Shown here: piece after piece, positions 36,074 through 48,249 of the stretch
Layout of the letters: every line of letters starts with the position of its first letter
Numbering within the stretch: position 1 is the first letter of the stretch
NCBI GenBank assembly: GCA_948474755.1
Contig: CAOLHI010002152.1
Location: 186,001 to 250,000 of the forward strand
Source of the DNA: Ctenosaura bakeri
Lineage: Eukaryota > Chordata > Lepidosauria > Squamata > Iguanidae
Length of the DNA: 64,000 nucleotides
Direction: 5' to 3'
Position numbers and translations under genes: made by a program
Notes under the pieces: model-generated
What the model was told of the DNA's origin: nothing
Databases searched by the model: none
Seen by the model: only the letters and a program-made list of their open reading frames with translations

Positions 36074-37527
36074 GGCCTTTCCCACACCGGGCAAGGGAAT
36101 TGCCCCACGCCGCTACTCACCAGAACTTTCAGCTCCCTGGTTTGGTCCACAGCGCTCTGGAGCAGTGCGTGCTCATCAATACGCACTGCTCCAGCATCCC
36201 AAATGGTGGCTTCCAGTTGGTCGAGGGTCTCGACCAACCGCTGAAGCTTGCCAGCCTAAAGCCCGCCCCTGGGCAGATTGCAGGCTCGCATTGGTGCGAG
36301 CCTGCAAATCTGCATAAGGGAGCAGGCTCGCAGTGGTGCGCTGTGTGCTTTTGAAAGACTGGAAAAATCAGGTCTTTCAAAAACTCAGGTCTTTCAAAAG
36401 ACACTGGAGGACCACTTGGGGTCGTTCCAGACAGGACTGAGGTACGGATCTACCTAAAATAGGTCCGACCCAGTCCGGTCCAAGGTGCAGACCTCCTCCT
36501 TGGAGGACGGTGTTACTTCGGCCCAGACCTACCTGGTGATAGCACTAGATGTCTCTTTTGATATCAAAACCATTCAGCTTTCCTCTGCCACCCCGCTCCA
36601 CATGTTTGTGAGGCCTCCGGACAAGCACGTAAACAGGCGCAGCCGGTAATTGTTAGACATTCCATTCTCCACCTAGGCAGGCAGAACAGAGCCACTCCGT
36701 TGCTTCAGGGACCTCTCCTGCAAACACCCTTTTGCTTAAGCGCGACACTAACAAAGGCACCCGTCTCTGAGCCGATAGTTTTACAAAGTCGGACTATGTA
36801 CTGTGCATTTGCATACTGGCTACACTATTGTTGATTCAGTACTAAGCCGATCATGTTAAACTTGACCTTTTCCAAAGCTTTGTCCCGCTCCAAACTTGCA
36901 TTGTTCTCACCGAGTAAGCCATGGCCTGCAGTCACAATTCACCCTATATAAACCCCCTGATTCCGAGACCACCTCAGATCGCTCCTGAATACCATCCAGC
37001 CTTGCTGCTGCTATGTCTGGCGAGCCGTCACCTCAGTTCCAGTAACTGAGCCTGCTTAACCCCAGATTGTGCCGGACTTCCATCCCACCTTGCTGCCACT
37101 TTGTCTGGCGAGCTTCCCTCAGCGAACTGTGCTGAGCTTTCTTCCCTGCGCCCCAATGAACTCAATCTTCAGCTTCTTCAGGACTACGAGAAAGGCGTCA
37201 TATCACCCATTCCCCCGAAAATCCTTATTTCCAATTCTTTCGTTAGTGGTGTGGTTGTGTTGTCTTTATGTTTGTTTGTCTTTCAATAAAACATCATTTT
37301 TGCTATTTTAAAACTGTCTGACTGCTTGACTGACCTGACCCGGTAGACGCTAGGTTGCAAGATCCCTGCTAAGTTACCCTGCCTCTGGCTAACTTTAGTT
37401 AGTGCTCCAGCTAATTCTCCCCAGAATTGTGTTTGTGTTTTGGTTATTTGGGTGCCCCTCTCGGGATCCCCAGAGAACAGGGTAACAACGGACTGCACTG
37501 TTTCAAAAACCCTGTGTGGAAAAGGCC
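36074..37527. mobile_element. Harbinger-like element containing a solo LTR
   Basis: Terminal inverted repeats GGCCTTTCCCACACCGGG and (other strand) GGCCTTTTCCACACAGGG are flanked by a perfect TTA duplication (36071-36073 and 37528-37530), the typical PIF/Harbinger target. Without the LTR at 36511-37487 and its 4-bp duplication the element is about 470 bp. It contains strong internal hairpins (CTGGAGCAGTGCGTG around 36157 with its complement ending 36193; GGTCGAGGGTCTCGACC near 36218) and no coding frame. Confidence 0.82.
36511..37487 (+). mobile_element. Solo LTR of an endogenous retrovirus, copy 3 (977 bp)
   Basis: It runs from TGTTACTTCGGCC to CAGGGTAACA with a perfect ACGG duplication (36507-36510 and 37488-37491). 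A TATA box (CCTATATAAACC) lies near 36943-36954 and an AATAAA signal at 37285-37290. These place U3, R and U5 in the usual order on the plus strand. No internal proviral sequence is present. Confidence 0.88.
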
Positions 37528-38967
37528 TTAGCTTCCAATTAGATGTTAACAATAAAGTGAGAGGGGACTGAATAGTCTTTCACTTTTTATGGGAATTAGA
37601 ATTCAGTGAGAACTAGTCCTTTAACAGAAATTCTTCTTATGTCCATAGTGTTATAGCTTTCACTTCGAATGTCATCACACTAGCCAGCAAATCAAGAAAT
37701 TATTTGGTGGATGGAGCAAACTTTCAAAAGAGCTTGCAGTTGAATTATAAAAGAACTGTGTAAAAGGCTTTAGAACCATGTTCTCTGTGGATTGTAGACT
37801 GACAAAGAAAGAGGAAGATTAGTTTATCTAGCAGACTACCAATTTACCCCATCCTCTAGGGAACATTATTGACTTACGTCAGTATAGAAGAAAGGGAATG
37901 ATGTTGGTTTGCAGCTCCCAGAAATCTACTACCTTCCCTTCTACAAAAATGTAGTAGAAATGCTCCACCCCTAGTGGGCATGTTGGAGAAAAAAAAATTA
38001 AAAAGGTTTTTTTTTTAAGCCATGGCAGGGCAGGGGCAGGAGACTTCCAAACTTGGTGGAAATGTTCTCTACACACCAACTAGAGGTCATTTTGAGGCAT
38101 TTTGGAGCATTTTTTAAATTTTTTTATTTATCCTGGGGCCCTGGGGCCCACAAAAATGACCATGAGGGGATCTCCTGCTGCCTGTAGGTCACAGTTTGCC
38201 CACCCTATGTTTTAATTCAAAAGAACTATATGGAGATACTTCCTTGATTGTGGAGGAACAATGTGTTTCCAGGTTTCCTCTCAAACTAATTCTCTGATAC
38301 AAATCTGCCTAGAGCCATTCAAAGGCATTTGGCTGCCTGAAACAAAACAGCAAATAGGGGTACCCCACCTTGCTCCCATCCTATTGCAGAGTACCCAAGG
38401 CAATTTTGACAACCGACGGAGGGGAAAAACATGCCAAAAAAACACCTCTCCTTGAGAATAAAAATACAGTAGTAATGCATCAACAATTTGAGTCCCTTTC
38501 ATGACACCCCAGATCAGCTGAGATAGCTTTTTCACTCTGCTTAATGAGAGAAATAGCTAATCCATTCACTTCCCTGCAGCTACTAATAATTCTCAGAGGT
38601 GGGAAAGACTGACAGAAGGGACCAAAGTCAGAGAAATTTTCCTAATCAAAAATCTAAAACACAGGGAGTGCTCCCTCACAGGGAGTCTACAAAGCCCTGT
38701 GCTGGACACCAAGAGCAGCAGCAGTAATGGGGACATGGTGACAGGGGTGTGTGCAGATGCTGAAACAGCTCCCTTGTGTACAAAGGTGTTGGGGTGGTGG
38801 TTCAGCGACAGTGCAGGTCCCAGTGGGACCAACAGTGGTGCCTCATTGGGCACTTGCTCCAGTCTACCACTTTGGAGAGTGAAAGTTGAAAGCTACTTTC
38901 GATGGTTAGACTGAATGCTTTCTAACTCAGGTGGCTGGATTTATGGCAGATTGGGAACCCATGTTCA

Positions 38968-39132
38968 CAACAGAAGAACCTTAAGACAAACCTTTCATAG
39001 TGTCTTTTTTTGTTTTTTGCAAGATTTGTTCGGAGGGTTTTGCTTTTGCCTTCCTCTGAGGCTGAGAGAATGTGACTTGTCCAGGGTCACCCAGTGTCTG
39101 AGTGGAGATTTTTATCCTAGTTTCCAGAAGCC
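38968..39132 (-). mobile_element. tRNA-headed SINE, partial
   Basis: The tail (complement of ACCTTAAGACAAACCTTTCA), the CORE-like part (GACTTGTCCAGGGTCACCCA) and part of the B-box region remain. The A-box end is missing. A short (AAAT)n follows at 39136-39149. Confidence 0.75.
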
Positions 39133-39331
39133 ATAAATAAATAAATAAATTACAGAAAATATTTGCATATTTAAACAGATATTCAAATCTTGAGTTAAGT
39201 CTTGGGGGTCCCTTGCAACATACCATATTTACAGGTGGTCCTCATTAAGAAAAAATTAAGAACCACTGATCTAGAGGTTGCGGTCATATACTTGGGCAGA
39301 AAACTATCCATAACTTGCAGCTAATACCAGC

Positions 39332-40149
39332 CAGGGATGTATTTAAGTCTTTTACTCCAAGTCTCAAGTCAAGTCTCAAGTCTCTAATTTCAAGTCTCAA
39401 GTCCTTGAAGATACTTTCAAGTCAAGTCTCAAGTCTAGTCTCAAGTCTGGAAGCCAACTTTATACCCCAACCCATATTCCAGAATTTTTGGACAGAGTTG
39501 AATAAAGTCAGTTTTAATAATTTAAGCAGAGTCAGTCATCCACATTTGTGATTTTGCCATCTACAGCTTCATACATGGAGAATAGGATCCTTCTTACTTC
39601 CCATTTCAGAAGCTCACGGATTTTTCAGAAGTGGGGAATAGGATCCTTCTTATTCTCCATTACTGAAGCTTCAAAAGCTTCCTTTTGATCCTTCCTCCCC
39701 AAGCCTGTTGCCTAACACATTTGTTGTTCCCGTCTGAGAAATGCGGCCTGCACTTTGGGGATGAGTCTTGTCTTCTGTCTTAGGTAAAGTTTTAGAAGGT
39801 CCCTTTGATATGCGGCAACACAGGCTGCTCAGCAGACCTCAAGACCACCTCAAGCCCACCTAGCCCATTTGCTGTTCCCCTCTGAGAAATGCACCCACAC
39901 TTTGGGCTTGAGACAGATTGTCATGTGACCAGTAGGCAAAAAGAGATGGAGGCGTTGTTCAAAGTTTCAAGGTTTCTGGATTAACGTGTTATGTTACTGA
40001 ACTAAGGGCAGCAAGTTAGTCACTAAAAATATACAAGTCTCAAGTCAAGTCAGTGCATCATTTATTGCCAAATCAAGTCTGAGTTGAGTCACTGAAGCAA
40101 CTTAAGTCTGACTTGAGTCCGAATCAGCCAACTCGAATCTACATCACTG
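39332..40149. mobile_element. hAT-like element (818 bp) with CAAGTC tandem arrays
   Basis: The termini CAGGGATGTATTTAAGTC and (other strand) CAGTGATGTAGATTCGAGT are inverted repeats. The 8-bp flanks ATACCAGC (39324-39331) and TTACCAAC (40150-40157) match at six of eight positions. Near both ends are tandem CAAGTCT/CAAGTCAAGTCTCAAGTC words (39358-39450, 40035-40080). The interior has two duplicated pieces (AATAGGATCCTTCTTA at about 39580 and 39638; TGAGAAATGC plus CACTTTGGG at about 39736 and 39883). No transposase frame was seen. Confidence 0.75.
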
Positions 40150-40430
40150 TTACCAACTCAGAAACATGTTCTATATCAATCCTGATACAATCAGAAATCA
40201 TTTGCAAAATCAGTATGCATAGTAATTAAGGGTCACATTGTTTGCAAACTCATGACTCGATGGCCATTGTGGTCTCTTCCAACTCTATGATTCCAGAAAT
40301 CAAGAGATAAGACCAGACAGAAAACCAATGAGACAAGATGGGGACAAAAATTTTAAAAAGTTCCCAACGAAATCTTCAGGTGAGTGTTGCATCAAGTGTT
40401 GACTCGTGCTTAATGGTGTCATCAGGATGC

Positions 40431-40533
40431 ACCCCTCTCCCCCTCAAAAGCCCCTCCCTAAACTGCAAACCCCAGGATTCCATAGGATGTTGAGAAAGTG
40501 GGATGATAGCACTGTAACAGTCCAGTGCGGAAA
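40431..40533. mobile_element. Near-palindromic MITE, copy 4, right half
   Basis: It carries AACTGCAAACCCCAGGATTC through the right terminus CAGTCCAGTGCGGAAA. The left arm is missing, and the right end is abutted directly by a CR1 fragment at 40534. Confidence 0.75.
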
Positions 40534-40677
40534 GCTTCCTTGGAGGTTTTTAAGCAGAGGCTTGATGGCCATCTGTCGGGAGTGCTTTGAGGGTGTTCCT
40601 GCATGGCAGGGGGTTGGACTGGATGGCCCCTGGGGTCTCTTCCAACTCTACATTTCTATGATTCTATGATTCTATAT
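40534..40677 (+). mobile_element. CR1 LINE 3' end fragment
   Basis: It starts at CTTCCTTGGAGGTTTTTAAG and follows the CR1 3' end at 49255-49391 closely, finishing in two ATTCTATG units. It is strongly 5'-truncated, as is usual for CR1. Confidence 0.88.
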
Positions 40678-41529
40678 GTAGTATAGGACACAGCTATACA
40701 TGCATGGGACCATGCAGATGATATGGCCACTTGGCCAGCAATTTAACTGAACATTTAATTTAGAATTGGTTGTGGCTATGTCAGATCTAATACACCTGTT
40801 TGTGTTTGTGTGTGGTGACACAGGAAAACCTTTCATCTGATTGAAAAGAAGTTTGGTCTCATTTTTTAGTGTTCAAGTTGCACACTGAATGTATCAGCCC
40901 AGTCGAGATTTTCAAGGGCAGGTTATTTGTACATCCCATGATAGTTCAGCTGAGAGCAAATGAAAAAAATGATTATGAATTATTGGTGTATTTATAGTGG
41001 TGCAATGGGAGGAAAAAAAATGGGCGGTGAGACACCGCTGAACCAAATTGCCTCTAAATTATAAAGGAGCAAGAACTTTCTTTTTTTGGTTTGAAATATT
41101 TGAACGCTGAGTTTCTGCTGATACCAGTCAAAACAAACAGGACTGTCTGGTGCCAGTAAGAGCTGTTCTGTAAGCAAGGCCTTGGTGGGCATTAATAACA
41201 GTTTAACATGAGAATATTTGAATTTTTAAGAATGTCTACCTATTAGGAGGCGGAAGATGAAGCAGTTTTTCAGTAACAGTGGGCATCTCAAAGTGCAACA
41301 ACCCTTTGCAAAGAACACTGGACTGCCTCCAGGATCTGTGATTTAAAAGTCAAATGCCATTTACAGGTTTGGTTCTAAGATTTTGGGGATCCTTGCTCAT
41401 GACACCCACAGGTGGAGCTCCCTACCTGGGAAACAGGTGGGAGATATACCCTTAAGAATTCTCTTGGGCTGCATCTAATTTCAGTGGATATTTTGTGCAA
41501 ATTGGAGATAATAGCACTCCTAATACCCC

Positions 41530-41668
41530 AGGGGTACCAGATGCTGTTTGGACTTGGAAACTAAGGCTGTAGAGGAAGGAACTGGTGTAATCACATCTGA
41601 GTGTTCTTTGCCCAAGAAAACCTATGAAATTCATGGCGTCACTGTAAGAGACATACATGCACACAGGT
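41530..41668 (+). mobile_element. 5S-type SINE, tail part, decayed
   Basis: It contains CTGAGTGTTCTTTGCCCAAG, AAACCTATGAAATTCATGGC and a CA-containing end, matching the tail half of the SINE at 55298. Confidence 0.6.
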
Positions 41669-42843
41669 GGTAGGCATTGGCTTTGTGTGGAAAATTGTGT
41701 GAGCATTTGGAAACAGTTTCAAAGAGCATCTTAAGTAAAGATAAATAATTTATTTACATGTCACAGAAAGAGATAATGATAATGAGGGAGAGAGAGAAAT
41801 GGGACCTATTGGCTAAGGCTGTGTGGCTATGGCTTCTAGTTAGTCTAAAGAAATCCAGGTTCTTGTAATATAGCTCCTTGATTTTGCTGTTGCTATTGCC
41901 ATTCATTCCATTCTTTTGGGGGGGGGTGCAGTTCATAGTGATTTCTTGGATTTATACTAAATTTATATATATGAAAAACAGGGCATAGTTTGCTGCAGTG
42001 GTCCTGTGGTTTGACAGGCCAATGTGCTCTTCTCTGATTATTACTATTTTTTTTTTAAAGTTATAGTGCTATAGAGCAACCATGCTATTTTTACGGATGC
42101 ACTGATGCCATATAATTTTTTTAAAGAGAAAGGAATAAAAGTTTTTTTTACATTCTGATATGCCTCAGAATTAAAAGTAAACCCATGACGTGTGGGAAAT
42201 AAAATGTTTCAGCTGGTACCAGGACTTTCTAAATTATAGGATGGAACAACAGAAATGTCATTTATATATTTTTAGAAAGTCCTGAGAAATACAACAAATG
42301 CCATAGCCTCTCAAATACAGGTGCCCCATGAGGACCAAAATAAGAATTGGACTCCTTTTGGTGTCTTATGAATGCCTCTGTTGTCCTATAGAAGTGATTG
42401 GATATTTTTCATCTAATCTGCAACATCTGCATTCAACTCAAAGTTTTGGGAGCACAGTGCCATTGTACATGTGGATGGGCATTGGCTTGTGCACTGAGGT
42501 GCACATTCAGTTGTGAATTCATTTGCCCATCATTGCATTTCAACATAAGGGCTGAAGAGCAGAATCACTCCACATGTGGAGAGTTATGTTGCGCAACCCC
42601 AAAGGGAGGATCTCAGACAAAGAATGCAGAAAGAAGAAGAGTGAGAGGAAGTGAACTTACATGGGAAAATATCAGAAAAGACAAAGAAGGAACACCTATC
42701 TCTATCCGTACTGTCCACTGCAGGCAAATACTTGTTTGTGCAAGTGTAGTTGCACTTTCCCACTTCCAACTGTGGGTCTCTCCATCGGTTGTAGGGCCTT
42801 GGCAAATGTCCAGACTTGCTATTCCGAAGAGTTGGCCTTAAAT

Positions 42844-42907
42844 CCTTAGCTTATGTTTCAGTTGGAGTTACTTCTATAGCTCATGTTTCGGTTGGAGTTA
42901 CTTCTAT
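42844..42907 (+). repeat. Two tandem copies of a 33-bp unit
   Basis: The unit TTATGTTTCAGTTGGAGTTA (continuing CTTCTATA) is repeated as TCATGTTTCGGTTGGAGTTA with two differences. Confidence 0.85.
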
Positions 42908-43870
42908 ATATTTCCCATTAAAGCACCAAGTATCCAGATTTTTTACAATAATTCCTGTGCCTTTGCACCTGTTTGCTAGAGCAGACACGCTGGGCTGATC
43001 CTAACGTTAGGCAAAGAAAGGCAGCCACCTATTGCTGGTGGGATGTGTAAGAGGGCCGAAGTGGCTCCTGTAAACTGTTTATTTTTCTGGAAGACAGCAC
43101 TGAGTATGTGCCCCATGCATTCCTCTGCCTTAGGTTGCTGCCCTCAAGTAAGGTGGAAGATGTTGACCTATAGCCAGTGTTGAAATAGTATTATACAGTT
43201 GTCAGAATGTTTGGTTTCTGTACATAGGAAGAGAGAGAAGGCTGGGAGAATGATCTCTTGTATAGTGGATGTATTACTTTACTCACATTGTGACTTTCCC
43301 CCAAAGCCTGGAGACCAGGTAGCTTATAAGATTAAAAAATAAATAAAAATACAAGTCTTTGATCTCTGTTGTCTCTGGATCTTTTTTGTAGCCTGCAGAC
43401 GTGGGCTCGGAAGGGTGGGGATCATCTGTGTTTTTCCTTTCTTCCTGAACTTGTGCAGGGGTGGGTGGGTAGGGAGCCACTGAACTGGCCTATTATGTGG
43501 CTTGGCTGGTTCTTAGAACAGATCCAGAGTGGCAGGCCAAAGTCTTAACTGAGGTAGCTGGTCCCTAGCACAGTCCCTTTTTGGACTTCTCATTCATCCC
43601 TCAATGTGCTAGAAGTTTGTTGATACCAGGGATAATACAGGGCATTGCCACAATCACAGGTGGCTTGCCAGTCAGAGGAGGAATTTTACTTGAGGGGTAT
43701 TGGCCCTGTCACTGTGCGGTTTTTGTCTCCTTCACAGCAACATTTGTCTTCATTACAGAATCACTGTTAATGCAAGTTTGTTACAAGTTTATTGTGCTGT
43801 TTGTGCATTGGGCCACATCCAGTTAAGGAGAGCAAGTAGGTTTACCTTCCCTAAATGGGTTCCCCTAAGA

Positions 43871-44039
43871 AAGTGTTACTCAAAGTGGGGATCCCTGGAC
43901 CAGTGCCATTCCCAGAGCCATTAGCTGCCAATCCCTGACAAGTTTCCAGGAAAGAAGAAACAATTGTAGCCAATAGGCACAAATATGATGCCAATTTGGA
44001 AAAAAATAATAATTGCCAGTACTTCAGATCAGAAGCACT
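43871..44039. mobile_element. Possible hAT (Charlie/MER5-like) MITE
   Basis: The left end AGTGTTACTCAAAGTGGGGA with CCCTGGACCAGTGCC resembles MER5-type termini, and the right end read from the other strand begins CAGTGCTTCTGATC. The flanking 8-mers do not match convincingly. Confidence 0.4.
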
Positions 44040-44514
44040 GCTTTCTGGAACTTTGAGGTGAGGCTTAGAGACACTGGCCCAGCTTGGTTGCCCCTGTAGT
44101 CTAGCCTTGTTCTAAAGTGGCAGGAAGTGATAGCAGTTTGTACTGTAATAGGGTCTTCACCATTTCCATAGTTTGTCCATTTGGTGGGCTAGGTGGGACA
44201 TTGATTGGCAGTTGGGTCAACTGATTCATGGGAGCCAAAGTTACAGCCCCAGCCCATCACAGCACACGATGGAAAACCATTTTGTAAAATGGTGAGTTCC
44301 TGAAGGCCTATTGAAATAAGAAAAGTGTTAATTAAAAAAATCTTTATCTGTCATCAAAAGATGGCAAAGAGGGTGGGAGCCTGTTTATACTTCATAGGAA
44401 AGGACTTCAATAGCCAGGAGGAATAGTCACTGAGAAGACTCTTTCTTACATTCCCACCAAATATATCTGAGAGCATGGTGGGACTTTACAGAAGTGTCCT
44501 TAACAAAGATCTCA

Positions 44515-44640
44515 GGACTTGGACAGACTGATATGGTCCTTCAGAAAATATGGACCAGGCCACATAGGGCTTTATAGGTCATGACCAGCACTTTATATTG
44601 TGTTCTGAAACAAACTGGTAGTCACTGTTAGAAGAAGGGA
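44515..44640 (-). mobile_element. LINE-like dispersed repeat fragment
   Basis: It shares the core CATAGGGCTTTATAGGTCAT and ACCAGCACTTTATATTGTG with the longer copy at 50790-51140 (CATGTGGGGCTTTAAAGGCA). The orientation follows that copy. Confidence 0.5.
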
Positions 44641-46149
44641 GCTGAGTGCTTCAGGCAGCAAAATGTTTTTGTTGACATGGTAAAAGGCTTACTTCTTAAT
44701 GCCAGCCCATTTTTCCATATATTTCTCTGTGGATCAGAGACTTACTGTTCCAAAAATGCAAACTGAAAATTGGACAAAGGGTTTGAGACAGCTAGACCCA
44801 TGCAGTTACTCATTCTCAGAGATGGCTCCCCAGCTTTCCCTGAGATGCACTTGGCTAGGTTAGAGCCAACAAGGTGATTTATATGTCATCTTACATCACT
44901 TTGTTTTGCAGTTAGGAGTTTACAAACTCCTCTCCACTTTTTTTCTCTTGAGAATGTGGTTTTGAGCACTTGCTTGGGGTTGAATCAACTGGAGCTACTT
45001 TTGCAGGCATTTTGCTAGAGCGCACCTGTGCTCTTGTTGTGGTTCCTGTTAACACTGGATTATGTACATTGTTCAGTATAAACTTGTGGGCTGGTGGCCC
45101 TTGCTTTGAGGAAAAATGTACAAGGGAACCTTGAAACACCATCACCTCTCATACAGCAGCTTCATTTTTCTGTACAGTTTATAGAGCTGGATTCTAAAGG
45201 TGATTGTTAGAAGATATTGCCATCTTCTGTATTCTTATTCATTATTATGTTTAATTTGCTGAGCACACTGATTTCAGTTGATTATGCTTGAATTTCTGCA
45301 CATTACACATAGAAAGTCAGTAAATGAATTTAAAGCTCCCATTCATCTCAGTGGAAATGCACTATGCAATGTTGTTTCCTGGATGAGCACCTGCTATTTT
45401 TTTTAGTGGGCCTTTCTGTGAGTGTGCTTGCTCATATCTTGAATGGTACTATTTTCAGCTGAACTTCGTTGTATCCTATAGTTATTAAGTTGGATTGGTG
45501 ACATTGACATTGGAAAGCAGGTTGACAGTTTTTATATATAATATGAAAAACTGAATGTTTGAGCTGTACTGTGCCTATCATTCCTAACTGAGATATTGCT
45601 ATACCCTCATATTGCTAAATTTACAATGCACAACCCAACAAATTACTTCTGGAAACCAGGAATTTATCTCAAAAACAAGACACAGGAGGACCATGCACCG
45701 TGTTTTCAATCTGAATCATGCTTTTTTGGAGACTTCTGGGGATGTGAATGAGCTTGAAAACTAGGTTGTGTTCTCCACATGTGATATTTCAAAGTGAATT
45801 TGTACAATTTTTTTTCTTGCTCTTGAAATCTGGTGTCATGGAAGTGGAAAGCTATAAGGAGGATGTGGTCTGCGAGCCATGTATTGCTCACTTCAGTTGC
45901 AAAGTCATTGGAAAATATAGATGCCACCAGACTTTGGCTTCCAGCAGGCTTTTCAGCAGCCATAAGACCTTTCACAGTAAAGTGCTTGCCAAAGGGGTCT
46001 CTTGCTGGACTTTTTACCCCCTGCCCCAGATAAAGGAGGAGTGGAGGCTTACCCACTTGGACCTAGAATTCCCATTATATTCATTTACTTTCTAATAAAT
46101 GTAGTGCAAATGGGAAAGGGCCAAGAGAGTAAGATCTTTCCCTTGCTGT

Positions 46150-47520
46150 GAAATCTGACAGCCGTATGCTAGCAACCCAATTTTTTTTAAAGGAAGAACT
46201 CTTAATTAACCTTGGAAGTCATAAAAATTAAGAACTTTTCTGATTAAGACAGATTAGAGATGTCTTTGCAGCTGCCTTCTGCAATCAAGAGTTGTATAAG
46301 AGTTGAGTAACTCTCTTTTCACCATAAGACGAAATCAGTTAAATTTAAAAATTGGAAGTTGATGTGTTAAAAAGAGGCAAACTAAATATTTAAGTGCATA
46401 TAGTCTATGAATAGATTGAATTGCATTTTACTTGCAAGAAGGCACTGGACTCTAACAAGCAAATCAAAGTATGAGAAAGTGCAGACATTATTAGTTGATG
46501 TTGTTTACTTAGCTACCTCTAGCTAGATTCCAGGAAAGCAAATTGTTAACTCTATAATTGTGGACCAAGTGAAAAATGGAACCTTCTCTGAAACAGTTAG
46601 AGGATCTTCTACAAGTAACTGTGATTTTATAAAGTTTTGTGAGGGCTGATTTACTCTGAAATTGAAGGAGGTAGAAAGATGTCTAAAATAAGGGTGCTGT
46701 CTCAGGATATTATTTTTAAGATGCTATGTAATAAGTAATTAGGGAAAATGTTTTTATGGGAAGCTGGGAGTTAAATTCAAGATGATGATTTGGCCATATT
46801 AGGTTAATATGGTCATAGATTTAGGATGACAAATAAATTGCTCTATGAATTCTGTAAGATCATTGTCCTTTAGAATATAAAATGGTATAGATTTATTTGG
46901 AAACCAATGATGTTATAAAACATGTAATAGGTTCATAATTTTAACCAGTGAATACATAGTTACAGATTTTTGGGTCATGGTACTGGATTATGTTTATAAT
47001 TATATGAATGTATTTGGATGTAGGGAACAATATGTATACATTTGGACATAGGGATGTTATTAAATATGCAATAGGTTTAAACTATTAACTGGTGAAAATA
47101 ATAAATAAGTATTTAGAAAAGTATGTAATTTTTTTATTATGCAAGAATGTTGTAATAGAATGTAATCAAAGAAAAATAGAGATAGGGGTTTAGGTACGTT
47201 AACCAAAAAAATAAAATAAAAATCGAGGTGCTTCTCTTTTAGAAAGAATGATTTGGGAGGGAGTGGAGAAAAGAAGGTTAGATATTCTTTTTTGAGAGGC
47301 TTGAAACATGTGATAGGCTATACTCCATTTAAAGGAAGGGGAAAGTCGATTCTTTTCTGTTTGCTTTTTCCTTCCTTCTTCCTTCCTTCCTTCCTTCCTT
47401 CCTTCCTGTTATTTTTATGCTTTTAATTCATATGCTTTATCCTTTATATATTCAGTTATGTGTTTATAGTATTTTAGTGGGTTTTTTTTTTTTTTGGAAA
47501 ATGTTAAATTAAAAAAAAAG
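46150..47520 (+). mobile_element. Possible L1 3' region, degenerate
   Basis: It is A- and T-rich sequence ending in GGAAAATGTTAAATTAAAAA and an A-run, a pattern seen at squamate L1 3' ends. A CTTC microsatellite lies inside. No ORF2 motif could be traced, so this is a weak call. Confidence 0.3.
47377..47406 (+). repeat. (CTTC)n microsatellite
   Basis: About seven tandem CTTC units, preceded by imperfect ones. Confidence 0.9.
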
Positions 47521-48249
47521 GAAAATACAGATGCTATCAGGGACATAAAAGATAAAAACTGCAAACCTATACATATTTGACTGGTAGTATGTTGCATCAA
47601 AGAAAATGGGAGCTATTTTTGAGTAAGCTTGCAAGGCAGGATAGTACTGAGAGCATTGCTATGACTAGGTGTGACCACAGGTCTAAAAATAATCCATGGG
47701 ATAAATTAAACATGCTCTTATAATGACACAGTAACAACATGCTACTTTTTTTTTTTTTGGTGGAGCAGTTAATTCTATATTAAATGTATTCCTTTCTTGA
47801 ATAGATCAAAGACCTGGAAACACAACAGTATGGATTGCTTTACTAACTAGTGAAACAATTGTTTTCTGAAAATTCTTAAGGCAGCTTTTGTGTCCCTCTG
47901 GTGTTGTGAGAGTTTTCTTAGGTCCTTCAGTTCATATTTGCAGAATAAAAGAGGCAGCTAATTGATTCTGAACCTCCACTTGGGAGGAGAAACCTCCTGC
48001 CTCTCATCTAACAGTTGAACACCTGTTTCGTTCTCTCTGAGGCTAGTAGATGCTTGCTTCTCTTTCAGCCTTGTTCTTGCAATTTCTGCTGTTTTGAATG
48101 CAGATTGTAAAACAAACAACACCATCAGTTGGAACTTGCTATGGTGTTAAACAACAGCCTGACACTTTTTCTTAGTAATTAAAAATCTAAAGTGAACCAT
48201 ACACTTTATGTTTTAGCAACATCAAAAACAGAAAAAGGAATAGACCTAA

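Noticed and set aside
42398..42841. 147-codon open frame
   Set aside because: No known domain or codon signature; a frame of this length is expected by chance in a 64-kb window.
45748..46095. Overlapping open frames on both strands (about 115 codons)
   Set aside because: No domain, no splice signals, and no match to either flanking gene.
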